A stretch of 64,000 nucleotides of DNA from Agromyces bracchium (GTDB lineage: Bacteria > Actinomycetota > Actinomycetes > Actinomycetales > Microbacteriaceae). Made by a program: the position numbers and the translations under genes. The stretch spans positions 1 through 64,000 of the forward strand of contig NZ_WMLB01000016.1 of NCBI RefSeq assembly GCF_009709675.1. Direction: 5' to 3'. Positions 41,353 to 50,652 of this stretch are shown one piece after another. Under the pieces are notes generated by a model, which did no database searches, was not told where the DNA came from, and worked only from the letters and a program-made list of their open reading frames with translations. How positions within the stretch are numbered: position 1 is the stretch's first letter; every line of letters begins with the position of its first letter.

Positions 41353-42855
41353 GTGAACCCGCTTGCCTCCGAGACCGTCGCGGCCGAGACCGCGGCGGCC
41401 ACCGACACCACCACCACGACCGGCTCGGCCGCTCCCGCCGCTCCCGCCCTGTCGCTCCGCGAGTCGTTCGCGCTCCTCGCCGAGCGCCTCGACGGCCGGC
41501 TCTCGCTGCCGGGCGAGCCCGGCTACGACGCCGACCGCCTCGCGTGGAACCTCGCCGTCGACCAGCGCCCCGCGGCGGTCGTCGTCGCGGCATCCGTCGC
41601 CGACGTCGCCCGCACCGTCCGCGCCGCACGCGAACTCGGGCTCGCGGTCGCCCCGCAGGCCACCGGCCACAACGCCGGACCCCTCGTCGAGGGCCACGGC
41701 CTCGCCGACGCGATCCTTCTCCGCACGCACGAGCTGCGCGCCGTCGAGATCCGCCCGACGCAGCGCCTCGCGCGCGTCGAGCCGGGCGTGCTCTGGGGCG
41801 ACGTCGTCGCCGCGGCCGCACCGCACGGCCTCGCCGCGCTCGCCGGCTCCTCGCACGACGTCGGCGTCGTCGGCTACACGCTCGGCGGTGGCGTCTCGTT
41901 CCTCGGACGCGCGCACGGCCTGGCCGCCAACCACGTCACGGCGGTCGAGCTGGTGACCGCCGACGGCGAGTTCCGTCGGGTCGACGCGCAGCACGACCCC
42001 GAGCTGTTCTGGGCCGTGCGCGGCGGCGGCGGCGACTTCGGCGTCGTGACGGCGCTCGAGTTCGGGCTCTTCGAGATCGACCAGGTCGTCGCGGGCGCGC
42101 TGTTCTTCCCGATCGAGCGCACCGAGGAGGTGCTGCAGGCGTGGGCCGAATGGACGCGCTCGGTGCCCGACACGGTCACGTCGGTCGGCCGCGTGCTCCG
42201 CTTCCCGCCGATGCCCGAACTGCCGCCGTTCCTCTCCGGGCAGTCGTTCGTGCTCGTCGAGGCCGTCGTCCAGGAGTCGCCCGAGCGCGCCGACGCGCTG
42301 CTCGCGCCGCTGCGCGCACTCGGTCCCGCGATGGACAGCGTGCACCCGCAGTCGCCCGCCGAGCTGCTGCAGCTGCACATGGACCCGCCCGGCCCGACCC
42401 CGGGACACGGCGACGGCATGATGCTCGCCGACCTGCCCGCCGAGGCCGTGCGCGCGTTCGTCGCCGCGGTCGGCCCCGACGCCGACACCGCGCTGCTGTC
42501 CGCAGAGATCCGCCACCTCGGCGGGGCGTTCGCGCCGTCGGCGGCGCTCGAGGTCGCCGCCGATCGCGGGCTGCCGCTCCCCGGCGCCGTCGGCGGACTG
42601 GAGGCCGAGTACCTCGTCTACGGCGTCGGCATCGCCGTGCCCGAGACGATCGAGGCCGTCGTCGCCTCGCTCGGCCGGCTGCTCTCCCGCATCGAACCCT
42701 GGCGCGCCTCGGTCGAGTACCTGAACTTCGTCGAGCGGCAGACGACGGGTTCGCGGTTCTTCGGCGACGACGGCCGCCTCGCGCGGCTGCGCGCGATCAA
42801 GCAGGTCGTCGACCCCACGGGCGTCATCCGCTCGAACCACCCGGTCGGCCGCTGA
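41353..42855 (+). CDS. FAD-linked oxidase (BBE-like, PCMH type)
   Basis: 500-residue oxidoreductase. After an Ala/Thr-rich N-terminus of 40 residues comes the PCMH FAD-binding domain: VAASVADVARTVRAARELGLAVAPQATGHNAGPL, with the His that usually carries FAD covalently in GHNAG, and GYTLGGGVSFLGRAHGLAANHV. A substrate domain and a C-terminal berberine-bridge segment follow (YLNFVERQTTGSRFFGDD). Typical substrates are sugars, alkaloids or polyketides; the actual one is unknown. GTG 41353 has AAAGGA upstream. The 226 bases upstream show no gene. Confidence 0.85.
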   Translation: MNPLASETVAAETAAATDTTTTTGSAAPAAPALSLRESFALLAERLDGRLSLPGEPGYDADRLAWNLAVDQRPAAVVVAASVADVARTVRAARELGLAVAPQATGHNAGPLVEGHGLADAILLRTHELRAVEIRPTQRLARVEPGVLWGDVVAAAAPHGLAALAGSSHDVGVVGYTLGGGVSFLGRAHGLAANHVTAVELVTADGEFRRVDAQHDPELFWAVRGGGGDFGVVTALEFGLFEIDQVVAGALFFPIERTEEVLQAWAEWTRSVPDTVTSVGRVLRFPPMPELPPFLSGQSFVLVEAVVQESPERADALLAPLRALGPAMDSVHPQSPAELLQLHMDPPGPTPGHGDGMMLADLPAEAVRAFVAAVGPDADTALLSAEIRHLGGAFAPSAALEVAADRGLPLPGAVGGLEAEYLVYGVGIAVPETIEAVVASLGRLLSRIEPWRASVEYLNFVERQTTGSRFFGDDGRLARLRAIKQVVDPTGVIRSNHPVGR

Positions 42856-42871
42856 GCGACCGACGCATCCG

Positions 42872-42899
42872 ACGGGCCCGGCCATCCTGCCGGGCCCGT
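42872..42899. terminator. terminator hairpin
   Basis: 11-bp stem ACGGGCCCGGC / GCCGGGCCCGT with a 6-base loop, 17 bases after the FAD oxidase stop. Confidence 0.85.
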
Positions 42900-42959
42900 T
42901 CGGTGTGCCGGCCTCCGCCCGATGGACGAATGGGTCTGTCGGTTCCGCGCCGAGGTTCC

Positions 42960-43009
42960 TAGGCTGGGGGACACGCGACGACGTCGTCGCCGGACCTGGG
43001 GGAGGGACG
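42960..43009 (+). promoter_or_regulatory. -10 element and leader of the baeRF-like gene
   Basis: TAGGCT at 42960-42965 resembles the -10 hexamer used at 44887 but is followed by a 45-base leader ending in the strong GGGGGAGGGA Shine-Dalgarno, so this gene is leadered, unlike its neighbours. Confidence 0.55.
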
Positions 43010-43010
43010 T

Positions 43011-44195
43011 ATGACGGTTCACCACGAACTGCCCACCACGACCGATTTCGCGACACTGGCGGGTGAGCACCACCCCGCGATCACGATCTACGCGGCCACG
43101 TCGCCCGTGGTCAGCGAGCGCGAGCGCTCCGAGGTCGCAGTGAAGAGCGCGTTCGACGAGGCCATCGACCGGGTCCGCACCGACGGTGCCGAGGCGACCG
43201 AGGTCGACGCCCTCAAGGCCGGCCGCGACGCCGTGCTCGCCGACCGCTCGATCTGGGCGGGGCTCTCGCGTTCGCTCGCGATCTTCGTCGCGCCGGGCTT
43301 CACCGACGTGTACGTGCTGCCGAACCGCCTCGACGACGCGGTCCACGTGGGCTCGCACTTCGTGCTCGGGCAGCTGCTCCGGGCGCCCAGCCAAGACCAG
43401 GAGGCCTTCGCGGTCACGCTGTCCTCCAACGAGTGGGCGCTCTGGCACGCGCTCCCCACCGCCCGTGCCGAGCAGATGCCGCTCGACCCCGAACTGCCGC
43501 GCAACCTCGACGACGCCGCGAACCGCGAAGCCGGCGAGGGCCTCCGACGCCGCGGCGGCGGGCACGGCGACCGCGGCACGAACGAGGGCGACCGCCGCCC
43601 GGAGATCCACGACATCTACGCCAAGCGCGTCGCCGACGCCGTCTGGCGCGAGCTCCAGGAGCACGACCCGGATGCGAAGGTGCCGCTGTTCGTCTTCGCG
43701 GCCGAGCCGCTGCTCAGCTCGTTCCTCGACCGGGCGCACAACGGGCGCCGCGTGGTCGGCGTCCAGGGCGGTCCCGACCGGCTCGGCGCCGCCGAGATCG
43801 ACGGCGAGCTCCGCCAGCAGCTCGCCCAGCTCAACGTGAACGAGGCCAAGAGCGCGCTCACGGGCCTCGCCGACGGCAGTGCCGGGCGCGTCGAGCGCGA
43901 CCTCGCGGCGATCGGGCGACTCGCCGCCGACGGCGCCGTGGAGCGGCTCTGGTTCGACTTCACGACCTCGGTCAACGGCACCCTCGACCACGAGTCGGGT
44001 GCGATCGAGTTCGCGACCGACCACGGCAACGGCGACGCCCTCTCCGACGGCCGACACGCCGGCGACCTCCTCCCCCAGCTCGCGATGCTCGTCATCGCGC
44101 GCGGCGGCAAGGTGGTCACGGTGCGCGGCGACGACCTCGAACACGCGGTCTGGACGGGACCCGCGATGGCGGAACTGCGCTTCGCGCTCGCCTGA
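43011..44195 (+). CDS. baeRF-family (bacterial archaeo-eukaryotic release factor-like) protein
   Basis: 394-residue cytosolic protein. It looks like the actinobacterial baeRF group: an N-terminal domain with ITIYAATSPVVSERER and SLAIFVAPGFTDVYVLPNRL, and a central eRF1 domain 2-like part (VPLFVFAAEPLLSSFLDRAHNGRRVVGVQGGPDR) followed by an eL30-like end (LLPQLAMLVIARGGKVVTVRG). Related proteins are proposed to act on stalled ribosomes or peptidyl-tRNA, but the GGQ release motif is not apparent here. Family call is by eye and moderate. Confidence 0.6.
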   Translation: MTVHHELPTTTDFATLAGEHHPAITIYAATSPVVSERERSEVAVKSAFDEAIDRVRTDGAEATEVDALKAGRDAVLADRSIWAGLSRSLAIFVAPGFTDVYVLPNRLDDAVHVGSHFVLGQLLRAPSQDQEAFAVTLSSNEWALWHALPTARAEQMPLDPELPRNLDDAANREAGEGLRRRGGGHGDRGTNEGDRRPEIHDIYAKRVADAVWRELQEHDPDAKVPLFVFAAEPLLSSFLDRAHNGRRVVGVQGGPDRLGAAEIDGELRQQLAQLNVNEAKSALTGLADGSAGRVERDLAAIGRLAADGAVERLWFDFTTSVNGTLDHESGAIEFATDHGNGDALSDGRHAGDLLPQLAMLVIARGGKVVTVRGDDLEHAVWTGPAMAELRFALA

Positions 44196-44202
44196 TCGGG
44201 CT

Positions 44203-44231
44203 CCGGCGCCGGTCGAGACGGCCGGCGCCGG
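44203..44231. terminator. terminator-like hairpin between convergent genes
   Basis: CCGGCGCCGG at 44203-44212 pairs with the same palindrome at 44222-44231 (9-base loop), 8 bases after the baeRF-like stop. Confidence 0.6.
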
Positions 44232-44316
44232 CGGCTCCGCCGTCATGGGCGGCGGGCTGCGGAGGCGGCGAGCCCGCGTCAGAGCGCGAACGCGCGCGCC
44301 GGAGGGTGAGCGTGCG

Positions 44317-44823
44317 TCAGACGGCGAGCGCGAACCGCGGGGTGAACCCCGCGAACCGGTCGCGCAGGGCGTCGACCGCCCGCCGCGCGGCATCCGTCAT
44401 CGCATGCGCGCCGACCGGCAGCGCATGACCCGCGACGCCCGCGCGTCGACGCGTGGTCGCGCGCGCGCCCGCGCCGAACGAGTCGTCGGCCTCGAGGACC
44501 GGCAGCACGACGGCGGGCTGGCACTCGAGGTGCACCTCGACCTCGTGCGTGCGCTCGTCCTCGATGATCGCCTCGAACGGCACGCGGACCGCGCGGAACC
44601 GCCCACGACGACGCGGCGGGGCCGACTTCAGGCCGATGGCGAGGCGTCCGGCCGGCGTTCCGCCGAACGGCGTGCGCGCCACCGCGACGACGTCGACGCG
44701 CCACAGTTCGCTCGGGCACGTCGCGACACCCGAGAGGTGGATGACGCGGATGCCGCCGCTCGTGACCGCGACGGCGGCGAGGTCGTCGACGAGGACATGC
44801 GCGTGATCGATCGTGTGGGCCAT
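44317..44823 (-). CDS. hypothetical protein
   Basis: 168-residue protein of unrecognised family. It begins MAHTIDHAHVLVDDLAAVAV, has alternating beta strands (GIRVIHLSGVATCP, RVDVVAVARTPFGG, VRVPFEAIIEDERTHEVEVHLECQPAVVLPVL) and ends with an Arg-rich helix (DAARRAVDALRDRF). An ATG 24 bases upstream (44847) is an alternative start. No signal peptide or membrane segment. Divergent from the F420-type oxidoreductase at 44899. Confidence 0.6.
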   Translation of the reverse strand: MAHTIDHAHVLVDDLAAVAVTSGGIRVIHLSGVATCPSELWRVDVVAVARTPFGGTPAGRLAIGLKSAPPRRRGRFRAVRVPFEAIIEDERTHEVEVHLECQPAVVLPVLEADDSFGAGARATTRRRAGVAGHALPVGAHAMTDAARRAVDALRDRFAGFTPRFALAV

Positions 44824-44864
44824 GTTCGCCGACGGTACGGATGTCAAGGCCGGCCGACATCAGT

Positions 44865-44899
44865 GCTGACGCTGAGATCGCGACCGTAGGCTGGCCCGA
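44865..44899 (+). promoter_or_regulatory. leaderless promoter of the LLM oxidoreductase
   Basis: GCTGAC (44865-44870), 16 bases, TAGGCT (44887-44892), then ATG six bases later. The expected transcription start coincides with the start codon. Confidence 0.65.
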
Positions 44900-45900
44900 T
44901 GCGATTCGGATTCTTCGTTCCCCAGGGCTGGCGTCACGACCTCGTCGGCATCGAGCCGGCCGACCACTGGTCGACCATGCACGGCCTCGCCGCGTTCGCG
45001 GACCGCGACGGATCGCCGTGGGAGTCGATCTGGGTCTACGACCACTTCCACACCGTGCCCGTGCCGAGCGAAGCCGAGGCGACCCACGAGGCGTGGTCGC
45101 TCATGGCGGCGTACGCCGCCTCGACGTCGCGCGTGCGACTCGGGCAGATGTGCACCTGCGTCGCGTACCGCAACCCGGCGTACCTCGCGAAGGTCGCCGC
45201 GACCGTCGACGTCATCTCGGGCGGCCGGGTGGAGATGGGCATCGGCGCCGGATGGTACGAGCACGAGTGGCGCGCGTACGGGTACGGGTTCCCGCACGCG
45301 CCCGAGCGGCTCCGGATGCTGCGCGAGGGCGTCGAGGTCATGCACCAGGCGTGGACCACGGGCCGGGCCACGCTCGACGGGGAGTTCACGCAGGTGGACG
45401 GTGCGATCGTGCAGCCCCAGCCGCTGCAGAAGGGCGGGATCCCGATGTGGGTCGCCGGGGGCGGCGAGAAGGTGACGCTGAAGATCGCGGCGAAGTACGC
45501 CGCGTACACGAACTTCTACGGCAGCCCCGAGGAGTTCAGCCACAAGAGCGAGGTGCTGCGCGGCCACACCGATCGCCTCGGCCGCGACTTCGGCTCGATC
45601 GTCCGCAGCGCGAACTTCAACACGGTCATCGGCGAGACCGAGGCCGACGTGGAGCGGCGGCTCGAGGCGATCGAGGCGCGCGTGGCCGGCTCGGCCGGCC
45701 CGAAGGTCGCGGAGAAGTTCATCCACGACTTCCAGTCCGACGCGGCGATCGCGGTCGGCACCCCCGAGCAGGTCGTCGAGAAGCTGCTCGACATGCGTGC
45801 GCGCGGCCTCGGCTACGCCATCCACTACTTCCCGGAGGCGGCGTGCGACCGCTCGGGTCTCGAGCTCTACGAGCGCGAGGTCATGCCGGCCCTCGCCTGA
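44899..45900 (+). CDS. LLM-class F420-dependent oxidoreductase
   Basis: 333-residue TIM-barrel oxidoreductase of the luciferase-like family. MRFGFFVPQGWRHDLVGIEP, WESIWVYDHFHTVPV, TSRVRLGQMCTCVAYRNPAYLAKVAATVDVISGGRVEMGIGAGWYEHEW are typical of F420-dependent members. In actinobacteria these reduce or oxidise diverse hydrophobic substrates with coenzyme F420; the substrate here is unknown. The start directly follows a -10 hexamer (leaderless). Confidence 0.88.
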   Translation: MRFGFFVPQGWRHDLVGIEPADHWSTMHGLAAFADRDGSPWESIWVYDHFHTVPVPSEAEATHEAWSLMAAYAASTSRVRLGQMCTCVAYRNPAYLAKVAATVDVISGGRVEMGIGAGWYEHEWRAYGYGFPHAPERLRMLREGVEVMHQAWTTGRATLDGEFTQVDGAIVQPQPLQKGGIPMWVAGGGEKVTLKIAAKYAAYTNFYGSPEEFSHKSEVLRGHTDRLGRDFGSIVRSANFNTVIGETEADVERRLEAIEARVAGSAGPKVAEKFIHDFQSDAAIAVGTPEQVVEKLLDMRARGLGYAIHYFPEAACDRSGLELYEREVMPALA

Positions 45901-45942
45901 GCGCCTCGGCGCTTCGGGTCGGCGCGCGTCGGCGCGCAACGA

Positions 45943-45989
45943 CGAACGGTCGCAGATGACGGGTGCGAACCGCCATCTGCGACCGTTCG
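45943..45989. terminator. bidirectional terminator hairpin
   Basis: Perfect 16-bp stem CGAACGGTCGCAGATG (45943-45958 with 45974-45989), 15-base loop, between two convergent genes. Confidence 0.82.
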
Positions 45990-46056
45990 GCGCTCGTGTG
46001 TGTGCGACTGCGAGTGCGAGCGTGCCCGCGGGTGCGTCTCGAGCGGATGCCGCGGC

Positions 46057-46341
46057 TCAGGCCGCAGCACCCTCCGCGACCGCGTCGAGCTTCGCGCCGA
46101 GCTCGGAGTCGGTGGGCTCGGTGAGGTGCGTGCCGTCGGGGAAGACGACGACGGGGATGTTCGTGCGACCCGAGATCGCCTTCGCGCGGTCGGCGCCGTC
46201 GGCGACGACCATCAGGTCGACGTACTCGTAGTCGACGCCGCGGCGGTCGAGCAGCGCCTTCGAGCGGCGGCAGTCGCCGCACCACTCGGCGCCGTACATC
46301 GTGATGCGGGCAGGGTTGAGGTCGGTCGCGGGGGAGGTCAT
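46057..46341 (-). CDS. glutaredoxin/mycoredoxin-like protein
   Basis: 94-residue thioredoxin-fold protein with redox motif CGDC (Cys21-Cys24 in AEWCGDCRRSK), then the cis-Pro strand NIPVVVFPDGTHLTEPT. The CGDC motif separates it from NrdH (CVQC) and classical mycoredoxin (CGYC/CVYC). In organisms lacking glutathione it probably uses mycothiol or thioredoxin reductase; that is inference. Confidence 0.85.
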   Translation of the reverse strand: MTSPATDLNPARITMYGAEWCGDCRRSKALLDRRGVDYEYVDLMVVADGADRAKAISGRTNIPVVVFPDGTHLTEPTDSELGAKLDAVAEGAAA

Positions 46342-46476
46342 GTGAATAACCTACGTGGGTATCCTGTGTGGCATTCCCAGCCTGCGACCGGTCGACGGGT
46401 CGCCCCGGGGTCGGCGGTCGGGCGGATGCCTGGGCGGGGGTTCCGCGGCGACCGCGCGGGTGCGAGGCTCGGGTGC

Positions 46477-46914
46477 ATGCAGTTCGAGACCACGATGTCG
46501 CAGACGGGGAACAACACCGGGATCGAAGTGCCGGCCGAGGTCGTCGAGGCGCTCGGCGGCGGGCGGCGGGCAGCCGTCGTCGTCACCGTCAACGGCTACG
46601 AGTACCGGAGCACGCTCGCCGTGATGGGCGGGCGGCACATGATCCCCTTCAGCTCGGACAAGCGGGCGGCGACCGGGATCGCCGGCGGAGATCCGATCTC
46701 GGTCGAGCTCGAGCTCGACACCGCGCCGCGGACGGTCGAGCTGCCCGAGGACTTCGCGACGGCGCTGGATGCGACGCCCGGCGCACGGGAGGCGTTCGAC
46801 CGGCTCGCGCCCAGCCATCGGAAGGCGCACGTGACCGCGATCACCGAGGCGAAGGCGCCGGAGACGCAGGCACGGCGCATCGCGAAGGCCGTCGAGAAGC
46901 TCGTCGGCGGCTGA
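46477..46914 (+). CDS. DUF1905/YdeI-like protein
   Basis: 145-residue protein. The first about 90 residues match DUF1905 (MQFETTMSQTGNNTGIEVPAEVVEALGGGRRAAVVVTVNGYEYRSTLAVMGGRHMIPFSSDKRAATG), a small beta-barrel; the C-terminus has the YdeI/OmpD-associated helix SHRKAHVTAITEAKAPETQARRIAKAVEKL. Biochemical role unknown. ATG at 46477 lies 7 bases after GAGGCT, another leaderless arrangement. Confidence 0.82.
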   Translation: MQFETTMSQTGNNTGIEVPAEVVEALGGGRRAAVVVTVNGYEYRSTLAVMGGRHMIPFSSDKRAATGIAGGDPISVELELDTAPRTVELPEDFATALDATPGAREAFDRLAPSHRKAHVTAITEAKAPETQARRIAKAVEKLVGG

Positions 46915-46924
46915 CCGGCCCCGA

Positions 46925-49900
46925 TCAGCCGACCGGCTCGCGCTCCCAGGCGGGCAGTTCGACGCCGACGAGCCGCGCGAACGCGCTGAGCTGCGCGACG
47001 CCCTGCGGCGTGCGCGGCAGCGCGTCGAGCAGGCCCGGCGAGTGGATCAGGTAGGCGGCGACCTGCGCGCGCGAGATCGCGACATTCAGGCGGTTCTTGA
47101 GCAGCAGGAATTCCACGCCGCGCGGGGCGGCCGCCGCCGACGACGCGGCGAGCGTGACGATCGCGACCGCGGCCTCCTGCCCCTGGAACTTGTCGACCGT
47201 GCCGACCGGGACCGCGGTGTACCCGGCGCGGTCGAGCGCCTCGCGCACGACGGCGAGCTGCGCGTTGTACGGCGTCACGACGATGATGTCGCCCTGCTCG
47301 AGCGGTCGTGGCCGGGCGCGCACCGGATCGCCCTCGCCGTGCGCGATGCCCGTGAACGCGCGTCCGAGGAGCGAGCCGACGATGCGGACGACCTCCGCGG
47401 CCTCCTCGATCGACTCGGTCGTGTTGCCCTCGTGCTCGATCGGAACGGCGGTCAGGCCCGGCTCGACGCCCTCGATGCCGCGCAGTGCGGCGGACGGGTG
47501 CGACGCGAGCTCGCCCTCATACGACAGCGCCGAGACGGATGCCGCGAGCGCCGGGTGCATCCGCCGGCTCTCGGCGAGGAAGTACCCGAACTCGGGCGGT
47601 AGCACGTCGTGGCCGTCGGCGATCCATCCGAGCGCGGACATGTCGACGGGCTCGGGGTGCGTGCCCTGGCTCACCTGCGGCAGCTGCTGCGGGTCGCCGA
47701 GGAGCAGCAGCCGGCGCGCGGCGACCGAGGCTGCGATCGTGGAGGCGAGCGAGAACTGCCCGGCTTCGTCGACGACGAGGACGTCGAGCGCGCGCCGGCC
47801 GACGCGGTCGGCGTTGGCGAAGTCCCACGCGGTGCCGCCCACGACGAACCCGGCATCGCGGTTCGCGGCGATGAAGGCCGACATGCCGTCCTTCTCGATC
47901 GCGGTCCAGCCGCGCACGGCGTCGTCGTCACGGCTCTTCGGCGCCTTGGCGATGCGGCGCGGGTCGAGTCCGGCGCCCACGACCGCGTCGAGCAGGTGCT
48001 CGACGACCGCGTGCGACTGGGCGACGACGCCGACCTTCCAGCCGTGGTGGCCGACGAGTCGCGCGATGACGTGTGCCGCGACGTAGGTCTTGCCCGTGCC
48101 GGGAGGGCCCTGCACGGCGAGGTAGGAGTCGTCGAGGTCGCCGAGGGAGCGCACGACCGCACCGACGTACTCGTGGTCGGGCAGCGGCGCGAGCGCACCC
48201 GAGCGCGTGCGCGGCGGGATGCGCCGCAGGAGGTCGACGGCGGCGTCCTTCGGCCACGCCGGGTGGCGGTCGACGATCGGCCGCGCCCATTCGGCGATCG
48301 CGGCCTTCTGGCGACCGGCGGGCGGCGGGTTGCCCGGCACGAGCGCGAACGGCAGGTCGCGCCACGTCTCGTCGACCGTCGACCGTTCCTCGATGCGCAC
48401 GCCGTCGGGGGTCGCTTCGAGCACGGTCGCCTTCGCCCAGGCTCGCGAGCCGGGTCGCCGCGAGAACGACGGGAACGGCGCCGGCCAGTCGTAGAGCAGG
48501 TAGAGCTCGGCGCCCGCGCTGAACCGCGAGCCGGGCGCGATGCGCCCTCGGAGGAGGAGCTCGCGTCGGTCGAACTGCTGCCGGCCCTCGCGGTACCAGT
48601 CGTGCAGCACGACCGTGCGCGCCGGGTCGACGACGAGCACGTCGCGGTGGTCCTCCCACGCCTCGAGAGGCTGCTCGACGCGGAAGAAGTGGCCCCACCA
48701 GAACGTCTTGAGCTCGCGCTCGTGGTAGTCGATCGCGGCGGCGGCGAGGGCGAGCGCCGTGCGGTCGGGGTCGTCGCGACGCTCGTCGGCGCTGCCGGCG
48801 AGGGCCGACAACTCGGTCGCGAGGGGGCTCGCCGAGTACTGCTTCGCGGTCGGCTCGACGAGCAGGAGCGCCGGCACCGGAGCGACCCCGTGCGCCCGCG
48901 CGAGGCCGAGCAGCCAGTCGCGGAGCCGGAGCGTGGAGACGCAGTCGTACTCGTTGTACTCGGCGAGGTCGTCGAGCACGAGCTGCGCGGCCTCGGCATC
49001 GCCCGTCGCCGCGAGCTCGCGGGCCCGCACGTACTCGAGGATCGAGTCGCCGCCCGACTTCACGTCGGCCTCGCGCAGCTTCTCGCCCATGTAGAGGGGC
49101 TCGAGCTTCTTGATCGAGTACGAGCGGCTGCCGACCCGCACCGCGCGCTTGACGATCGGGTAGAGGTCGACGAGCACGCCGTCGGCCAGCAGCTGGTCGA
49201 CCTCGGCCTCGCCGACGCCGTGGCGCGCGGCGATCGAGGTGAGGTGCGTGCGCTCGTAGCTGGCGTAGTGGTAGATGTGCAGGTTCGGGTGGCGCTCCCG
49301 CCGCTCCTTCACGAACGCGAGGAACCGCACGAGCGCCTCGCGCTCCTCGGCGAAGCTGTGCGCCCAGATCGGCGTGAACGTCTCGTCGACGTCGATCGTG
49401 CCGAACAGGTAGTCGAGTCCCCACTCGGTCGCCGCGCCCTCGGTATACAGCGGGTCGCCCTCGAAGTCGAAGAACAGGTCGCCGGCGTCGGGCTCGGGGA
49501 TCGCCGCGAGCGCGCCCGGCTCGCGCACCTCGACCGGCGGCGGCAGCGGCGGGTCGTCGGGCGAGCGATCGCCGGATGCCTCGGCGGCGCGCGCCTCGGC
49601 CTCGGCGGCGAGCTGGAGCCGCGCCTGCACGCGCAGGCCCTCGAGCGTCGCCTCCATCACGCCATCGACCGGCCCGGCGGAGGCTGCGAGCTCGTCGATC
49701 GTCGTGAGGCCGGCGGCGTGGAAATGCGCGCGCTGCGTGATGCGGAGCCCGGCGACGAGGAGCAGGTCGCGGTTGGCCTGCACCTCGAGGTCGCACGTCG
49801 GGCAGCGCCCGTCGAGCGCGTAGCGCGGGTCGCCCCACTCGACCGGGCCGTCGGCGGCGACGCGCTCGTCGACGAGCTGCCGGAGTCGCTCGCGGCGGAG

Positions 49901-50467
49901 CAGGAACACCGGCTCGATGTCCTCCAGCCGGTGGGTGCTCGTCGTGCCGTCGCCGAGCAGCAGCTCGACGGTGTCGGCCCGCGGCACGCCGATGCGGTCG
50001 AGCTGCGCGGCGTACGCCGCGAGCTGGAGCAGCGCCGTGACGCGCGCGCGACGCGCGAGCTTGGAGTCTTGGACGAGGTAACGCCCGTCGGGCTGCCGCA
50101 CGATGAAGTCGGCGAAGCCGACGAACCCGTCGTCGACGAAGGTCGCCTGGAACACGACGGGCGCACCCGACTCGAACGCGGTGCGGGTGGCCGCGACCGC
50201 GGCCTCGAGTTGCGCCGCATCGCGGAGGTCGGGGCGGTCGATCTCGACGACGCCGTCGCCGAACTCGGCGCGGTAGCGGTCGAGGATCCGCAGCTCGTGC
50301 GCGTCGCCCATGCGCCCGGCCCGCTCGAGCATGGCGTCGGCCACGGGCTCGAACAGCGTCTCGCGCCCGAGCTTCACGTCGAGCTCGCGCAGGAATGCGA
50401 ACTCGCAGTCGGAGGCCTTCTTGAGGTCGCTCGCGCTCGTGACCACCGTGCCATCGGCCAGGTACAT
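46925..50467 (-). CDS. TM0106-family RecB-like nuclease fused to SF1 helicase
   Basis: 1180-residue multidomain DNA/RNA processing enzyme. N-terminal PD-(D/E)XK nuclease: FVGFADFIVRQPDGRYLVQDSKLARRARV, with a Cys cluster (CEFAFLRE ... CPTCDLEV) that could hold an Fe-S cluster. Central RNase H-fold exonuclease-like domain: GDLFFDFEGDPLYTEGAATEWGLDYLFG ... EYNEYDCVSTLRLRDWL. C-terminal SF1B helicase: Walker A VQGPPGTGKTYVAAHV, Walker B VLVVDEAGQFSLAST, LLLLGDPQQLPQVSQG, VGTVDKFQGQEAAVAIV and NRLNVAISRAQ. Strong GGAGGGAG before ATG 50467; the frame stays open upstream, but only as an opposite-strand shadow of the next genes. Possibly RNA/DNA-hybrid or primer processing. Confidence 0.88.
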   Translation of the reverse strand: MYLADGTVVTSASDLKKASDCEFAFLRELDVKLGRETLFEPVADAMLERAGRMGDAHELRILDRYRAEFGDGVVEIDRPDLRDAAQLEAAVAATRTAFESGAPVVFQATFVDDGFVGFADFIVRQPDGRYLVQDSKLARRARVTALLQLAAYAAQLDRIGVPRADTVELLLGDGTTSTHRLEDIEPVFLLRRERLRQLVDERVAADGPVEWGDPRYALDGRCPTCDLEVQANRDLLLVAGLRITQRAHFHAAGLTTIDELAASAGPVDGVMEATLEGLRVQARLQLAAEAEARAAEASGDRSPDDPPLPPPVEVREPGALAAIPEPDAGDLFFDFEGDPLYTEGAATEWGLDYLFGTIDVDETFTPIWAHSFAEEREALVRFLAFVKERRERHPNLHIYHYASYERTHLTSIAARHGVGEAEVDQLLADGVLVDLYPIVKRAVRVGSRSYSIKKLEPLYMGEKLREADVKSGGDSILEYVRARELAATGDAEAAQLVLDDLAEYNEYDCVSTLRLRDWLLGLARAHGVAPVPALLLVEPTAKQYSASPLATELSALAGSADERRDDPDRTALALAAAAIDYHERELKTFWWGHFFRVEQPLEAWEDHRDVLVVDPARTVVLHDWYREGRQQFDRRELLLRGRIAPGSRFSAGAELYLLYDWPAPFPSFSRRPGSRAWAKATVLEATPDGVRIEERSTVDETWRDLPFALVPGNPPPAGRQKAAIAEWARPIVDRHPAWPKDAAVDLLRRIPPRTRSGALAPLPDHEYVGAVVRSLGDLDDSYLAVQGPPGTGKTYVAAHVIARLVGHHGWKVGVVAQSHAVVEHLLDAVVGAGLDPRRIAKAPKSRDDDAVRGWTAIEKDGMSAFIAANRDAGFVVGGTAWDFANADRVGRRALDVLVVDEAGQFSLASTIAASVAARRLLLLGDPQQLPQVSQGTHPEPVDMSALGWIADGHDVLPPEFGYFLAESRRMHPALAASVSALSYEGELASHPSAALRGIEGVEPGLTAVPIEHEGNTTESIEEAAEVVRIVGSLLGRAFTGIAHGEGDPVRARPRPLEQGDIIVVTPYNAQLAVVREALDRAGYTAVPVGTVDKFQGQEAAVAIVTLAASSAAAAPRGVEFLLLKNRLNVAISRAQVAAYLIHSPGLLDALPRTPQGVAQLSAFARLVGVELPAWEREPVG

Positions 50468-50652
50468 CGGGCTCCCTCCGCCGCTTCGATCGAGACCACC
50501 GTAGCCGCGGCATCCGACATCGACCGGCGGAGCGGGGCGGCAGGGCGGCCCGTTCCGGACGGCCGTCGCCGGCGCGCACCGTGCGGCGTCGGGTGGCGCA
50601 CATGGTCGAGTGGGAGGACTGGCTCGCACGCCACGCCGACTGATCCGCGGGG

